Below the pieces are notes generated by a model, which saw nothing but the letters and a program-made list of their open reading frames with translations, ran no database searches and was not told the origin of the DNA. The position numbers were made by a program, and so were the translations under genes. Of a DNA stretch of 5,124 nucleotides, positions 1 to 5,027 are shown piece after piece. Source of the DNA: Nitrospirota bacterium (GTDB lineage: Bacteria > Nitrospirota > Thermodesulfovibrionia > Thermodesulfovibrionales > JdFR-88); contig JAJYJB010000113.1 in the NCBI GenBank assembly GCA_021789735.1, positions 1 through 5,124 of the forward strand, read 5' to 3'. Position 1 is the stretch's first letter, and every line of letters starts with the position of its first letter.

Positions 1-1454
1 AGGTCGGTAAGGGTCATCTTCTCCTTGATCGCCTTCTCCATCCTCACAAGCCCGATCCTGAACTGGTTTTCAATAAGCTCCCCAACCGCCCTTATCCTGC
101 GGTTTCCCAGGTGGTCGATGTCATCGACCTCGCCCTTTCCGGCCCTGAGCTGCAGCAGGTAGCGGACGATCTCGATTATGTCCTTGTCCGTGAGCACCTG
201 GGTCGCCAGGAGCACCTCTATGCCCAGGCGCTTGTTGATCTTGAGCCTTCCCACGGGAGAGAGGTCATACCTCTTCGGGTCGAAGAAGAGCCCGTTAAAA
301 AGCTCCCTTGCGTCCCTTATCGTTGGCGGCTCCCCAGGTTTGAGTTTCTTGTATATCTCTATGAGGGCGTCTTCTTCGGTGCTGACCTTGTCCGTAAGCA
401 GCGTGTCCCGGAGCGACGGCAGGTAATGGATGTTGTCTATGAATAGCAGGTCAAGCTCCGGGATGCCCAGTTTGAGTATCCTCTCCAGGGCCTCCTCGGT
501 GATCTCCTCGTTGCTCTCCACGATCACCTCCCCGGTCTCCGGGTCCACGATGTCCTTGAGCGTTATCCTGCCCTTCAGCTCCTTCCTGTTAAGGGAGATT
601 TCTGCAAGGCCCGCCATCTGGAGCCTCTTCAAGGCGGCCCTCGTGATCCTGCCCCCCTCCTTCACCACAAGCTCGCCGGTCTGCGGTATTTCGATGTTTT
701 CGGGCGCCCTCATGCCCACCAGGACCTCGCTTATGGCGCGGCCGAGCTTTCCATCGCGGTTTATTATCCGTTCAACCGGATAGAAGGTCTTCAGGAGGTC
801 TTCGTTGGTGTAGCCCAGGGCCTTGAGCACTATGGTGGCAGGCAGCTTTTTCCGCCTGTCTATCCTCACATAGAGGAGGTCCTTCGTGTCGAACTCGAAA
901 TCCAGCCAGGACCCCCTGGCGGGTATGACCCTCGCGGAATAAAGGAGCCTGCCGCTTGCGTGGGTCTTGCCCTTGTCATGGCTGAAAAATACCCCCGCCG
1001 AGCGGTGCAACTGGCTGACGACGACCCGCTCCGTGCCGTTGATGATGAAGGTGGCCGTCTCCGTCATGAGCGGAATCTCCCCTATGTAGACCTCCTGCTC
1101 GCGGGCCTCCTTGAGCCTTTTTTGCTCGCCCATCGTCTCAAAGATGTTCAGCCTGACCTTTATCTTGAGGGGGGCGGCATAGGTAATGCCCTTCTGAAGG
1201 CAGTCTCTCGGATTGAATTTTGGCTCTCCCGTGCTGTAGCCCAGGTACTCAATGCTGGCCGTCTCGTTGTAATCCGATATCGGAAACACGCTCTTGAAGG
1301 CCGCTTGGAGCCCGGTGTCCCTCCGCTCTTCCGCGGGGACATCGCTCTGAAGGAACTCCGCGTAAGACGACAACTGGGTCTCTATAAGATGAGGCACCCC
1401 TATTATCGGCGGGACCTTTCCGAAATTCAGCCTTTCTCGTAAAATCCTTGCCAT
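1..1454 (-). CDS. rpoB: RNA polymerase beta subunit, N-terminal part (3' end beyond window)
   Basis: Beta subunit of DNA-directed RNA polymerase, which with beta' forms the catalytic core. The 484 complete codons here stay open from ATG at 1454 to the window edge, about a third of a usual beta subunit. Visible landmarks are the beta1 segment with EVYIGEIPLM (121-130) and INGTERVVVSQLHR (138-151), the beta2 lobe with GSWLDFEFD (181-189) and VRIDRRKKLPATI (196-208), and KGEVDDIDHLGNRRIR followed by ENQFRIGLVRMEKAIKEK near the end. By alignment with E. coli the window stops around residue 490, just before rifampicin cluster I. Residue 153 is Ala in QLHRSAGVFF where most bacteria have Pro. The ATG has AAGGAG (1459-1464) four bases upstream. 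The gene follows rplL after 243 bases, and rpoC is expected beyond the window. The family assignment is certain. Confidence 0.98.
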   Translation of the reverse strand, partial: MARILRERLNFGKVPPIIGVPHLIETQLSSYAEFLQSDVPAEERRDTGLQAAFKSVFPISDYNETASIEYLGYSTGEPKFNPRDCLQKGITYAAPLKIKVRLNIFETMGEQKRLKEAREQEVYIGEIPLMTETATFIINGTERVVVSQLHRSAGVFFSHDKGKTHASGRLLYSARVIPARGSWLDFEFDTKDLLYVRIDRRKKLPATIVLKALGYTNEDLLKTFYPVERIINRDGKLGRAISEVLVGMRAPENIEIPQTGELVVKEGGRITRAALKRLQMAGLAEISLNRKELKGRITLKDIVDPETGEVIVESNEEITEEALERILKLGIPELDLLFIDNIHYLPSLRDTLLTDKVSTEEDALIEIYKKLKPGEPPTIRDARELFNGLFFDPKRYDLSPVGRLKINKRLGIEVLLATQVLTDKDIIEIVRYLLQLRAGKGEVDDIDHLGNRRIRAVGELIENQFRIGLVRMEKAIKEKMTLTD

Positions 1455-1458
1455 GCTT

Positions 1459-1464
1459 CTCCTT
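1459..1464 (-). promoter_or_regulatory. rpoB ribosome binding site
   Basis: AAGGAG four bases before the rpoB ATG. It lies only four bases outside the edge of the inverted-repeat element at 1469-1633, so the element sits directly against the rpoB translation initiation region without disrupting it. It supports the ATG at 1454 as the start. Confidence 0.8.
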
Positions 1465-1506
1465 GCTTAGAACCTGTCCCAAAATCGCTTCCGGCTGCAA
1501 AGGGGT

Positions 1507-1533
1507 CCCCTAAAAGCCGCAGGCTTTTTGGGG
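1507..1533. other. Strong hairpin inside the rplL-rpoB spacer
   Basis: CCCCTAAAAGCC (1507-1518) pairs with GGCTTTTTGGGG (1522-1533) across a three-base loop: 12 positions with a single T-T (A-A on the minus strand) mismatch in the middle. In the rplL-rpoB transcript it is followed by ACCCCUUUGC, not a U tract, so it is not a canonical intrinsic terminator for the operon. It overlaps the short palindrome AGGGGTCCCCT (1501-1511), which offers an alternative pairing for the same CCCC. Confidence 0.7.
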
Positions 1534-1560
1534 CAGAAGAGACCGGCATCAAGGCATACT

Positions 1561-1585
1561 GCGCCAAGGGGAAACCCTTGAGCGC
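1561..1585. other. Second hairpin in the rplL-rpoB spacer
   Basis: GCGC (1561-1564) plus CAAGGG (1565-1570) pair with CCCTTG (1575-1580) plus GCGC (1582-1585), with one bulged A at 1581 and a GAAA tetraloop on the plus strand (UUUC on the minus-strand transcript). The GNRA-type loop exists only in a plus-strand RNA, so the structure is more likely a property of the repeat element than a motif tuned for the operon mRNA. Confidence 0.65.
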
Positions 1586-1633
1586 CGCGCTGCTCTTGTC
1601 CCTCGCTTCAGAATCAATTTTGAGACAGGTTCT

Positions 1634-1697
1634 GCTCTTTATTTTTAGCCTTTTAGTTCTGCTTTATTTCAGCTTTTTTCTTCTGTTTTTCTCTTTC
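1634..1697 (-). other. A-rich spacer between rplL and the inverted-repeat element
   Basis: On the transcribed strand these bases right after the rplL stop are nearly all purine with long A runs. No gene, terminator hairpin or convincing promoter is visible. A partial direct repeat is present on the plus strand: GTTCTGCT followed by T-rich sequence at about 1630 and again at about 1656. An unstructured A/U-rich RNA stretch like this could be a ribonuclease E-type entry site separating rplL and rpoB messages, but nothing in the sequence proves it. Confidence 0.4.
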
Positions 1698-2081
1698 CTA
1701 TTTTACTTCGACGGTCGCGCCCTGCTCCTCGAGCTTCGCCTTGATAGTGGCCGCCTCCTCCTTGGATACGCCGGTCTTTACGGGCTTGGGCGCGGTGTCC
1801 ACAAGTTCCTTCGCTTCCTTGAGGCCAAGGCCCGTAAGCTCCCTGACGACCTTGATCACCTGTATCTTTTTGTCGCCGACGGTGGCCAGTATCGCATCGA
1901 AGCTCGTCTTTTCCTCGACCTCGGGTGCTGCCGCGGCAGCGCCTCCGGCCGGTACTGCGGCCATGGCCACCGGCGCGGCGGCGGTAACGCCGTAGCGCTC
2001 CTCGAATTCCTTTACGAACTTGGACATCTCAAGGACCGTCATGTTATCTATGAACTGGAATACTTCTTCCTTCGTCGCCAT
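1698..2081 (-). CDS. rplL: 50S ribosomal protein L7/L12
   Basis: The acidic stalk protein of the large subunit. Dimers bind the C-terminal helix of L10 and recruit and stimulate translation GTPases such as EF-Tu and EF-G. The 127 residues show the usual plan: an N-terminal dimerisation and L10-binding domain (1-31, with [20 protein letters not shown]), an Ala/Pro/Gly-rich flexible hinge (about 33-54), and the C-terminal factor-binding domain (about 56-127) with [20 protein letters not shown] (73-92) and [10 protein letters not shown] (93-102). Length is close to the family norm (about 120-130). The ATG has AGAAGGAGG (2094-2102) 12 bases upstream, a strong site at long spacing. It lies 63 bases after rplJ and ends in TAG. 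Confidence 0.98.
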   Translation of the reverse strand: MATKEEVFQFIDNMTVLEMSKFVKEFEERYGVTAAAPVAMAAVPAGGAAAAAPEVEEKTSFDAILATVGDKKIQVIKVVRELTGLGLKEAKELVDTAPKPVKTGVSKEEAATIKAKLEEQGATVEVK

Positions 2082-2093
2082 CTTATGCCAAAT

Positions 2094-2102
2094 CCTCCTT
2101 CT
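2094..2102 (-). promoter_or_regulatory. rplL ribosome binding site, strong with long spacing
   Basis: AGAAGGAGG, a near-complete anti-16S complement, lies 12 bases before the rplL ATG. L7/L12 is needed in several copies per ribosome, unlike its neighbours, so an independent strong initiation site in the 63-base gap after rplJ makes sense. The rest of the gap is AT-rich, with a weak TTTTGT/ACAAAA inverted repeat (2115-2120, 2136-2141). Confidence 0.7.
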
Positions 2103-2144
2103 GTATTAAGAACCTTTTGTCTTTATTTTCAAAAAACAAAAATC

Positions 2145-2672
2145 CTACGCCGCCTGGCTTTCCTTCTTTTTCAGAAGGGCGCCCAAAGCGCGGCCCAGCC
2201 CGGACACCGTGGCGCCAAGAGCGCCGGCCATCTTCGCCAGCGGGGCGGAAAGCGCCCCGGCCGTCATCGAAAGAAGCACCTGGCGGGACGGAAGGGCGGC
2301 GATGGATTTAAGCTCCGCCGCATCCACAAGCTGGCCTTCCACGACAGCCGCGACAGGTTTGAGCTTCTCGTTCTTCGAGGCGTACCTGATTATCCCCTTG
2401 GCGACAGCAACGGCGTCCTCATAACCCAGGGCCAGGCCCACGGGCCCCTGGAAGGCGGCCTGCGCGCATTCCATGGGGGTGCCGGAGGCGGCCTTTTTGG
2501 CAAGGGTGTTTTTCACAACATTGAAGGTAACGCCATCGGCCTTGAGGACGGACCGAAGCTCGGTAAGTTCGGCCACCGTCATGCCGCTATAGTGGGTGAC
2601 GACCGCGCCTTTGACCTTTCCGAAACTCTCCTTCAGCTCAAGGATAGCCTTGTCTTTTTCACTCCTGTTCAT
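2145..2672 (-). CDS. rplJ: 50S ribosomal protein L10
   Basis: Base of the L7/L12 stalk. L10 anchors L7/L12 dimers to the GTPase-associated region of 23S rRNA and, as the L10-L7/L12 complex, represses its own mRNA in well-studied bacteria. The 175-residue product starts MNRSEKDKAILELKESF and shows the N-terminal rRNA-binding domain with VVTHYSGMTVAELTELR (24-40) and VVKNTLAKKA (52-61), then LPSRQVLLSM (127-136) and a long Ala/Leu-rich C-terminal helix (about 138-170) that holds the L7/L12 dimers. The frame is open 18 codons further upstream to an ATG at 2726, but that extension is unlike any L10 and runs through the structured leader. The ATG at 2672 has AAGGAGG just upstream and the expected MNRSEK start. 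It ends in TAG. Confidence 0.97.
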   Translation of the reverse strand: MNRSEKDKAILELKESFGKVKGAVVTHYSGMTVAELTELRSVLKADGVTFNVVKNTLAKKAASGTPMECAQAAFQGPVGLALGYEDAVAVAKGIIRYASKNEKLKPVAAVVEGQLVDAAELKSIAALPSRQVLLSMTAGALSAPLAKMAGALGATVSGLGRALGALLKKKESQAA

Positions 2673-2675
2673 ATC

Positions 2676-2682
2676 CCTCCTT
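2676..2682 (-). promoter_or_regulatory. rplJ ribosome binding site
   Basis: AAGGAGG lies three bases before the ATG at 2672 (unusually close) and picks that start over the in-frame ATG at 2726. It follows directly after the small hairpin at 2688-2709 of the leader, so folding or L10 binding there could control access to it. Confidence 0.7.
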
Positions 2683-2687
2683 TCCCA

Positions 2688-2821
2688 GAGACCATGAGAA
2701 GGACGTCTCGGCAGGCAGCCCCGCATCCATCCGCAACAGATTTTTGTTTTTGGGCGCGGGACAATTAAGAATTTTCATCGGGATCAAAATTTAACTCCCC
2801 CATTCGCCTGCTGTCCCTGAC
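2688..2821 (-). promoter_or_regulatory. Probable L10 (rplJ) autoregulatory mRNA leader
   Basis: In transcript order, GUC (2821-2819), an internal-loop strand AGGGACA, and GCAGGC (2811-2806) pair with GCCUGC (2716-2711), then CGA and GAC (2707-2705). Between these arms are a small hairpin GGGA/UCCC and a second stem, GUCCCGC (2762-2756) with GCGGGGC (2724-2718), one base from the first. A GUC/GAC pair, an asymmetric internal loop and a GC stem resemble the known L10 leader, where that loop makes a kink-turn bound by L10. A further hairpin GAGAC/GUCUC (2709-2705, 2692-2688) shares the GAC strand and abuts the ribosome binding site, suggesting two alternative folds. The position, 5' of rplJ in a 192-base gap, is as expected. 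Pairings were found by eye, without an energy calculation. Confidence 0.55.
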
Positions 2822-2835
2822 CGATATAAACATGA

Positions 2836-2866
2836 GTCCCGCAAGGCGGGACCGTTTTTATTTTTT
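2836..2866 (+). terminator. Terminator-like hairpin pointing against the operon
   Basis: GTCCCGC (2836-2842), a three-base loop AAG, and GCGGGAC (2846-2852) form a perfect seven-pair stem. On the plus strand CG and a T tract (2855-2866, broken by one A) follow, a textbook intrinsic terminator. No plus-strand gene precedes it. In the operon direction the stem comes 12 bases after the rplA stop and is followed by UCAUGUUUAUAU, not a clean U tract, so it would end operon transcription poorly. It may instead block antisense RNA, protect the 3' end of an rplKA message, or be the first stem of the rplJ leader. Confidence 0.5.
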
Positions 2867-3557
2867 ACTGCTTGCTCACCGTGGAGACATCGACCTTCAC
2901 CCCCGGGCCCATCGTGGAGGCGATGGCGACCTTTTTCAGGTATTTTCCCTTGGACGTGGCCGGTTTGGCCTTCACAAGCGAATCCACGGCGGCCAGGGCG
3001 TTTTCGGCCAGGGCGTCCCCGCTGAACGAGACCTTGCCCACGACCATATGTATATTGCCGGCCTTGTCCACCTTGAAGTCCGCCTTGCCGGCCTTTATCT
3101 CCTTTATGGCCTTCGCCACGTCGAAGGTGACGGTGCCCATTTTCGGGTTCGGCATGAGCCCCCTGGGGCCCAGAAGCTTTCCCAGCTTGCCCACAAGCCC
3201 CATCACGTCAGGGGTGGCGACGGCCTTGTCGAAATCGAACCAGCCCTGCCGTATCTTTTCCACAAGCTCCTCGGCGCCCGCGTAGTCGGCCCCCGCATCG
3301 AGGGCCTCTTTTTCCTTTTCCCCCTTGGCGAAGACGACCACCCGGACGGTCTTGCCCGTGCCGTTTGGCAGGAGCACCGTGCCCCTGACCATCTGGTCGC
3401 TCTTCTTGGGGTCCACACCCAGCCTGACGGCAAGCTCCACCGTCTCGTCGAACCGGGCATAGGCGTTTTTCTTCACTATCTCCACGGCCTCTTTAAGGCT
3501 GTATTCCTTCCCGTTTTCATAATTTTCAAGTGCTGTTTCAAATTTCTTGCCGCTCAT
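2865..3557 (-). CDS. rplA: 50S ribosomal protein L1
   Basis: Binds 23S rRNA at the mobile L1 stalk near the E site, helps release deacylated tRNA, and is the usual translational repressor of the rplK-rplA message. The 230 residues match the family length. Domain I (ends of the chain) and domain II (the middle) are both present, with the conserved [17 protein letters not shown] (128-144) and the C-terminal [10 protein letters not shown] (214-223). It follows rplK by 24 bases. Unlike its neighbours it has no proper Shine-Dalgarno site: only GGAAA lies next to the ATG, and AAGGGGG, overlapping the rplK stop, is 19 bases away. Translation therefore probably depends on coupling to rplK. It ends in TAA. 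Confidence 0.98.
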   Translation of the reverse strand: MSGKKFETALENYENGKEYSLKEAVEIVKKNAYARFDETVELAVRLGVDPKKSDQMVRGTVLLPNGTGKTVRVVVFAKGEKEKEALDAGADYAGAEELVEKIRQGWFDFDKAVATPDVMGLVGKLGKLLGPRGLMPNPKMGTVTFDVAKAIKEIKAGKADFKVDKAGNIHMVVGKVSFSGDALAENALAAVDSLVKAKPATSKGKYLKKVAIASTMGPGVKVDVSTVSKQ

Positions 3558-3581
3558 TTTCCGTTTTTAAGTGGAACCCCC

Positions 3582-4007
3582 TTATTCGATCTCGACACCC
3601 ATGCTTCTGGCCGTCCCCTTTATCATGCTCTCCGCGCTCTCGATGGAACCGGTGTTCAAGTCCGGCATCTTGGTCCTGGCGATCTCCATCACCTGGGCAC
3701 CGGTAATCCTGCCCACCTTCTCCTTGCCGGTCGTGCCGGAGCCCTTCAGAATGCCTGCGGCCTTTTTTATAAGCTCGGCCGCGGGCGGGGTTTTCAATAT
3801 GAACGTGAAGGTCCTGTCCGCGTAAATGGTGAGGACGACGGGCACGATGGTATCTCCCATGGGAGCCGTCTGGGCGTTAAATGCCTTGCAGAACTCCATT
3901 ATGTTCACCCCGTGGGGACCGAGCGCCGGACCGACCGGGGGCGCGGGATTGGCCTTGCCCGCGGGTATCTGAAGCTTGACCATTGCCGCCACTTCCTTTT
4001 TTGCCAT
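3582..4007 (-). CDS. rplK: 50S ribosomal protein L11
   Basis: Part of the GTPase-associated centre of the large subunit, next to L10. It contacts elongation factors and, in many bacteria, is required for RelA activation during amino-acid starvation. The 141 residues are the standard length. The N-terminal domain carries [20 protein letters not shown] (11-30) followed by [14 protein letters not shown] (31-44), including the prolines of the thiostrepton/factor-binding face. The C-terminal rRNA-binding domain (about 73-141) includes [14 protein letters not shown] (72-85) and the KMPDLNT signature (113-119). The ATG has AAGGAGGT (4018-4025) ten bases upstream, a strong site in the 35-base gap after nusG. 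Confidence 0.98.
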   Translation of the reverse strand: MAKKEVAAMVKLQIPAGKANPAPPVGPALGPHGVNIMEFCKAFNAQTAPMGDTIVPVVLTIYADRTFTFILKTPPAAELIKKAAGILKGSGTTGKEKVGRITGAQVMEIARTKMPDLNTGSIESAESMIKGTARSMGVEIE

Positions 4008-4042
4008 ATATTATGAAACCTCCTTAAACCGGGAAACGCCCT

Positions 4043-4567
4043 TCAGGATTTTTCCGCCTGGAAAAAAGACAGCTCGACCGGCGTCTGCCGGCCAAAGATG
4101 CTCACCATGACCTTCAACTTCCCGTGATCGATGTCTATCTCCTCGACGTAGCCGTTAAAATTGGTGAAGGGACCGTCTATGATCCTCACCACGTCGCCCT
4201 GCTCGAACTGCATCTTGACCTGGGCGGCCGTGCCCTTCTCCAACTGCTGGACTATCATCTCCACCTCTTCCTCGTCAACAGGCACCGGCCTGGTGCCCCC
4301 GACGAAACTGGTCACCCGCGGGATGCTCTTTATAAGGTGCCACGTCTCGTCGTCAAGCTCCATCTCCACAAGTATGTAACCAGGGTAGAACTTCCTTTCC
4401 GCCTCCTGCTTCTTTCCCGCCTTCAGTTGAATGACGCGCTCGGTCGGTATCATCACCCGGGAAATCTTCTCCTCGAGCCCCAGGCGCTTGACCTTGTCCT
4501 CCACCGAAGTCTTCACCTTCTCCTCGAACCCCGAATACGTATGCACCACATACCATTTTTTGGCCAT
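4043..4567 (-). CDS. nusG: Transcription termination/antitermination factor NusG
   Basis: Binds RNA polymerase through its NGN domain, and in studied bacteria its KOW domain contacts Rho or ribosomal protein S10, linking transcription to termination or translation. The 174 residues begin MAKKWYVVHTYSGFEEKV. The NGN domain (about 1-92) has FYPGYILVEM (60-69) and IPRVTSFVGG (82-91). The KOW domain (about 121-172) has GDVVRIIDGPFTNFNG (124-139) and FGRQTPVEL (158-166). The frame also offers a TTG two codons upstream overlapping the secE stop, but ATG at 4567 has TGAGG eight bases upstream and gives the conserved N-terminus. secE ends two bases before this ATG, so the two are probably translationally coupled. 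Confidence 0.97.
   Translation of the reverse strand: MAKKWYVVHTYSGFEEKVKTSVEDKVKRLGLEEKISRVMIPTERVIQLKAGKKQEAERKFYPGYILVEMELDDETWHLIKSIPRVTSFVGGTRPVPVDEEEVEMIVQQLEKGTAAQVKMQFEQGDVVRIIDGPFTNFNGYVEEIDIDHGKLKVMVSIFGRQTPVELSFFQAEKS
4049..4066 (-). other. Hairpin in the last codons of nusG, before rplK
   Basis: On the transcript UUUUUCC (4066-4060) pairs perfectly with GGAAAAA (4055-4049) around the loop AGGC. It lies inside the codons for the NusG C-terminus, and a smaller GGG/CCC pairing follows in the 35-base gap before the rplK ribosome binding site. The upstream side of rplK is where L1 commonly binds to repress rplK-rplA. I cannot match these bases to an L1 site with any certainty. Confidence 0.35.
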
Positions 4568-4569
4568 GT

Positions 4570-4755
4570 TCAAAACCTCAAAAAGGCCCGGACGATCCTG
4601 GAGAGCACATAATCAATCACTCCCAGGAACGCGGATATCATCAGGACCGAAACTATGACGACCTGGGTAGACCCCAGGAGCTCTTCCCTGGTGGGGAAAA
4701 CCACCTTCTTCATCTCGACCTTGACCTCGTGTAGAAACTGTTTGAACTTCTGCAT
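4570..4755 (-). CDS. secE: Preprotein translocase subunit SecE
   Basis: Small inner-membrane subunit that clamps SecY in the Sec translocon. The 61 residues fit the short single-helix form found in most bacteria. An amphipathic N-terminal part with EVKVEMKKVVFPTREELLGS (10-29) carries the family's conserved pattern of a Lys/Val stretch, then a Pro-Thr-(Arg/Lys)-Glu-Glu motif. One membrane span follows (about 31-52, QVVIVSVLMISAFLGVIDYV) and a short basic tail. The open frame continues upstream to 4818, but those residues come from the tRNA-Trp gene, so ATG at 4755 is the start. Its ribosome binding site is weak (AAGGGG about 14 bases upstream). The stop TGA is two bases before nusG. Confidence 0.95.
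   Translation of the reverse strand: MQKFKQFLHEVKVEMKKVVFPTREELLGSTQVVIVSVLMISAFLGVIDYVLSRIVRAFLRF
4576..4580 (-). promoter_or_regulatory. nusG ribosome binding site within the end of secE
   Basis: TGAGG lies eight bases before the nusG ATG at 4567 and inside the last secE codons. The spacing favours this ATG over the TTG at 4573, which would be too close to the site. Confidence 0.55.
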
Positions 4756-4788
4756 GCCTGTTAAAATGACCCCTTGGGAAAAGGATTT

Positions 4789-4865
4789 TGGCAGGCCAGG
4801 AGGGATTCGAACCCCCAACCCTCGGATTTGGAGTCCGATGCTCTGCCAATTAGAGCTACTGGCCT
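4789..4865 (-). tRNA. trnW: tRNA-Trp (anticodon CCA), with encoded 3' CCA
   Basis: Tryptophan tRNA. Reading from 4865: acceptor strand AGGCCAG, TA, D stem GCTC/GAGC with a nine-base loop containing GG, anticodon stem TCGGA/TCCGA around loop CTCCAAA (anticodon CCA at 4831-4829), five-base variable loop GGGTT, T stem GGGGG/CCCTC (one G-U pair) around TTCGAAT, acceptor strand CTGGCCT, discriminator G (4792) and an encoded CCA (4791-4789). The body is 74 bases plus CCA. It lies 9 bases after rpmG and 33 bases before secE on the same strand, so it is probably cut from the operon transcript by tRNA-processing enzymes, separating the tuf-rpmG part from the secE part. Confidence 0.97.
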
Positions 4866-4874
4866 ATCCACTTG

Positions 4875-5027
4875 CTACGCCTTTGTCTCCTTGTGAGAAG
4901 TGTGCTTTCTGCAATGCCTGCAATACTTCTTTATCTCCAGCTTGTCCGGGGTGTTTTTCTTGTTCTTCATCGTGGAGTAGTTCCTGTTTTTGCACTCCAC
5001 GCACTGTAAAAGAAGGATTGTCCTCAT
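4875..5027 (-). CDS. rpmG: 50S ribosomal protein L33
   Basis: Small large-subunit protein near the E site. The 50 residues ([20 protein letters not shown] at the start) carry two CxxC pairs, Cys9/Cys12 and Cys36/Cys39 (CVEC and CRHC), so this is the zinc-binding form rather than the cysteine-free paralogue many bacteria switch to under zinc limitation. The conserved NYST and [15 protein letters not shown] stretches and a basic tail are present. ATG at 5025-5027 overlaps the tuf stop as ATGA, with GGAG eight bases upstream inside the tuf end. It ends in TAG nine bases before the tRNA-Trp gene. Confidence 0.97.
   Translation of the reverse strand: MRTILLLQCVECKNRNYSTMKNKKNTPDKLEIKKYCRHCRKHTSHKETKA

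Larger units (their letters stand above)
1469..1633. repeat. MITE-like element bounded by 25-base terminal inverted repeats
   Basis: The left end (1469-1493, beginning AGAACCTGTCCCAAAAT) and the reverse complement of the right end (1609-1633, beginning AGAACCTGTCTCAAAAT) match at 21 of 25 positions, with 16 of the first 17 bases identical. The flanks are GCTT on the left and GCTC on the right, possibly a decayed 4-base target duplication. The interior carries two strong hairpins and no open reading frame of its own. Size, terminal inverted repeats and lack of coding capacity fit a miniature inverted-repeat transposable element or a related dispersed palindromic repeat. This is inferred from structure, since no other copy lies in the window. 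The alternative is a native spacer structure in which the two ends pair in the rplL-rpoB mRNA. Confidence 0.6.

Noticed and set aside
960..1442. 160-codon plus-strand frame antisense to rpoB
   Set aside because: It lies wholly inside the conserved N-terminal RpoB coding sequence on the opposite strand and has no independent support.
1507..1533. Intrinsic terminator for rplL
   Set aside because: The stem is strong, but no U tract follows it in the operon direction. It is reported as a hairpin instead.
2145..2726. Longer rplJ start at 2726
   Set aside because: The 18 extra residues do not resemble L10 and cover the leader structure and the ribosome binding site of the MNRSEK start.
1578..2768. 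396-codon plus-strand open frame antisense to rplL and rplJ
   Set aside because: It is an antisense shadow of two well-conserved ribosomal genes, rich in His/Arg/Gly as expected from reverse-complement codons, with no family resemblance.
2760..2805. Possible promoter in the AT-rich part of the rplJ leader (TTGATC on the minus strand)
   Set aside because: No matching -10 box at 16-18 bases. The stretch is better explained as an internal part of the leader structure.
2832..4016. 394-codon plus-strand open frame antisense to rplA and rplK
   Set aside because: It runs opposite certain genes and its composition (many His, Gly and Leu) reflects the complement of their codons. It has no recognisable domain.
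4043..4573. TTG start for nusG two codons upstream
   Set aside because: It overlaps the secE stop and lies too close to the ribosome binding site. ATG at 4567 gives the conserved MAKKWYVVHTYSG start.
4570..4818. Longer secE start giving an extra 21 residues
   Set aside because: The extra residues (MGVRIPPGLP...) are translated from the tRNA-Trp T arm and acceptor stem. The conserved protein starts at 4755.
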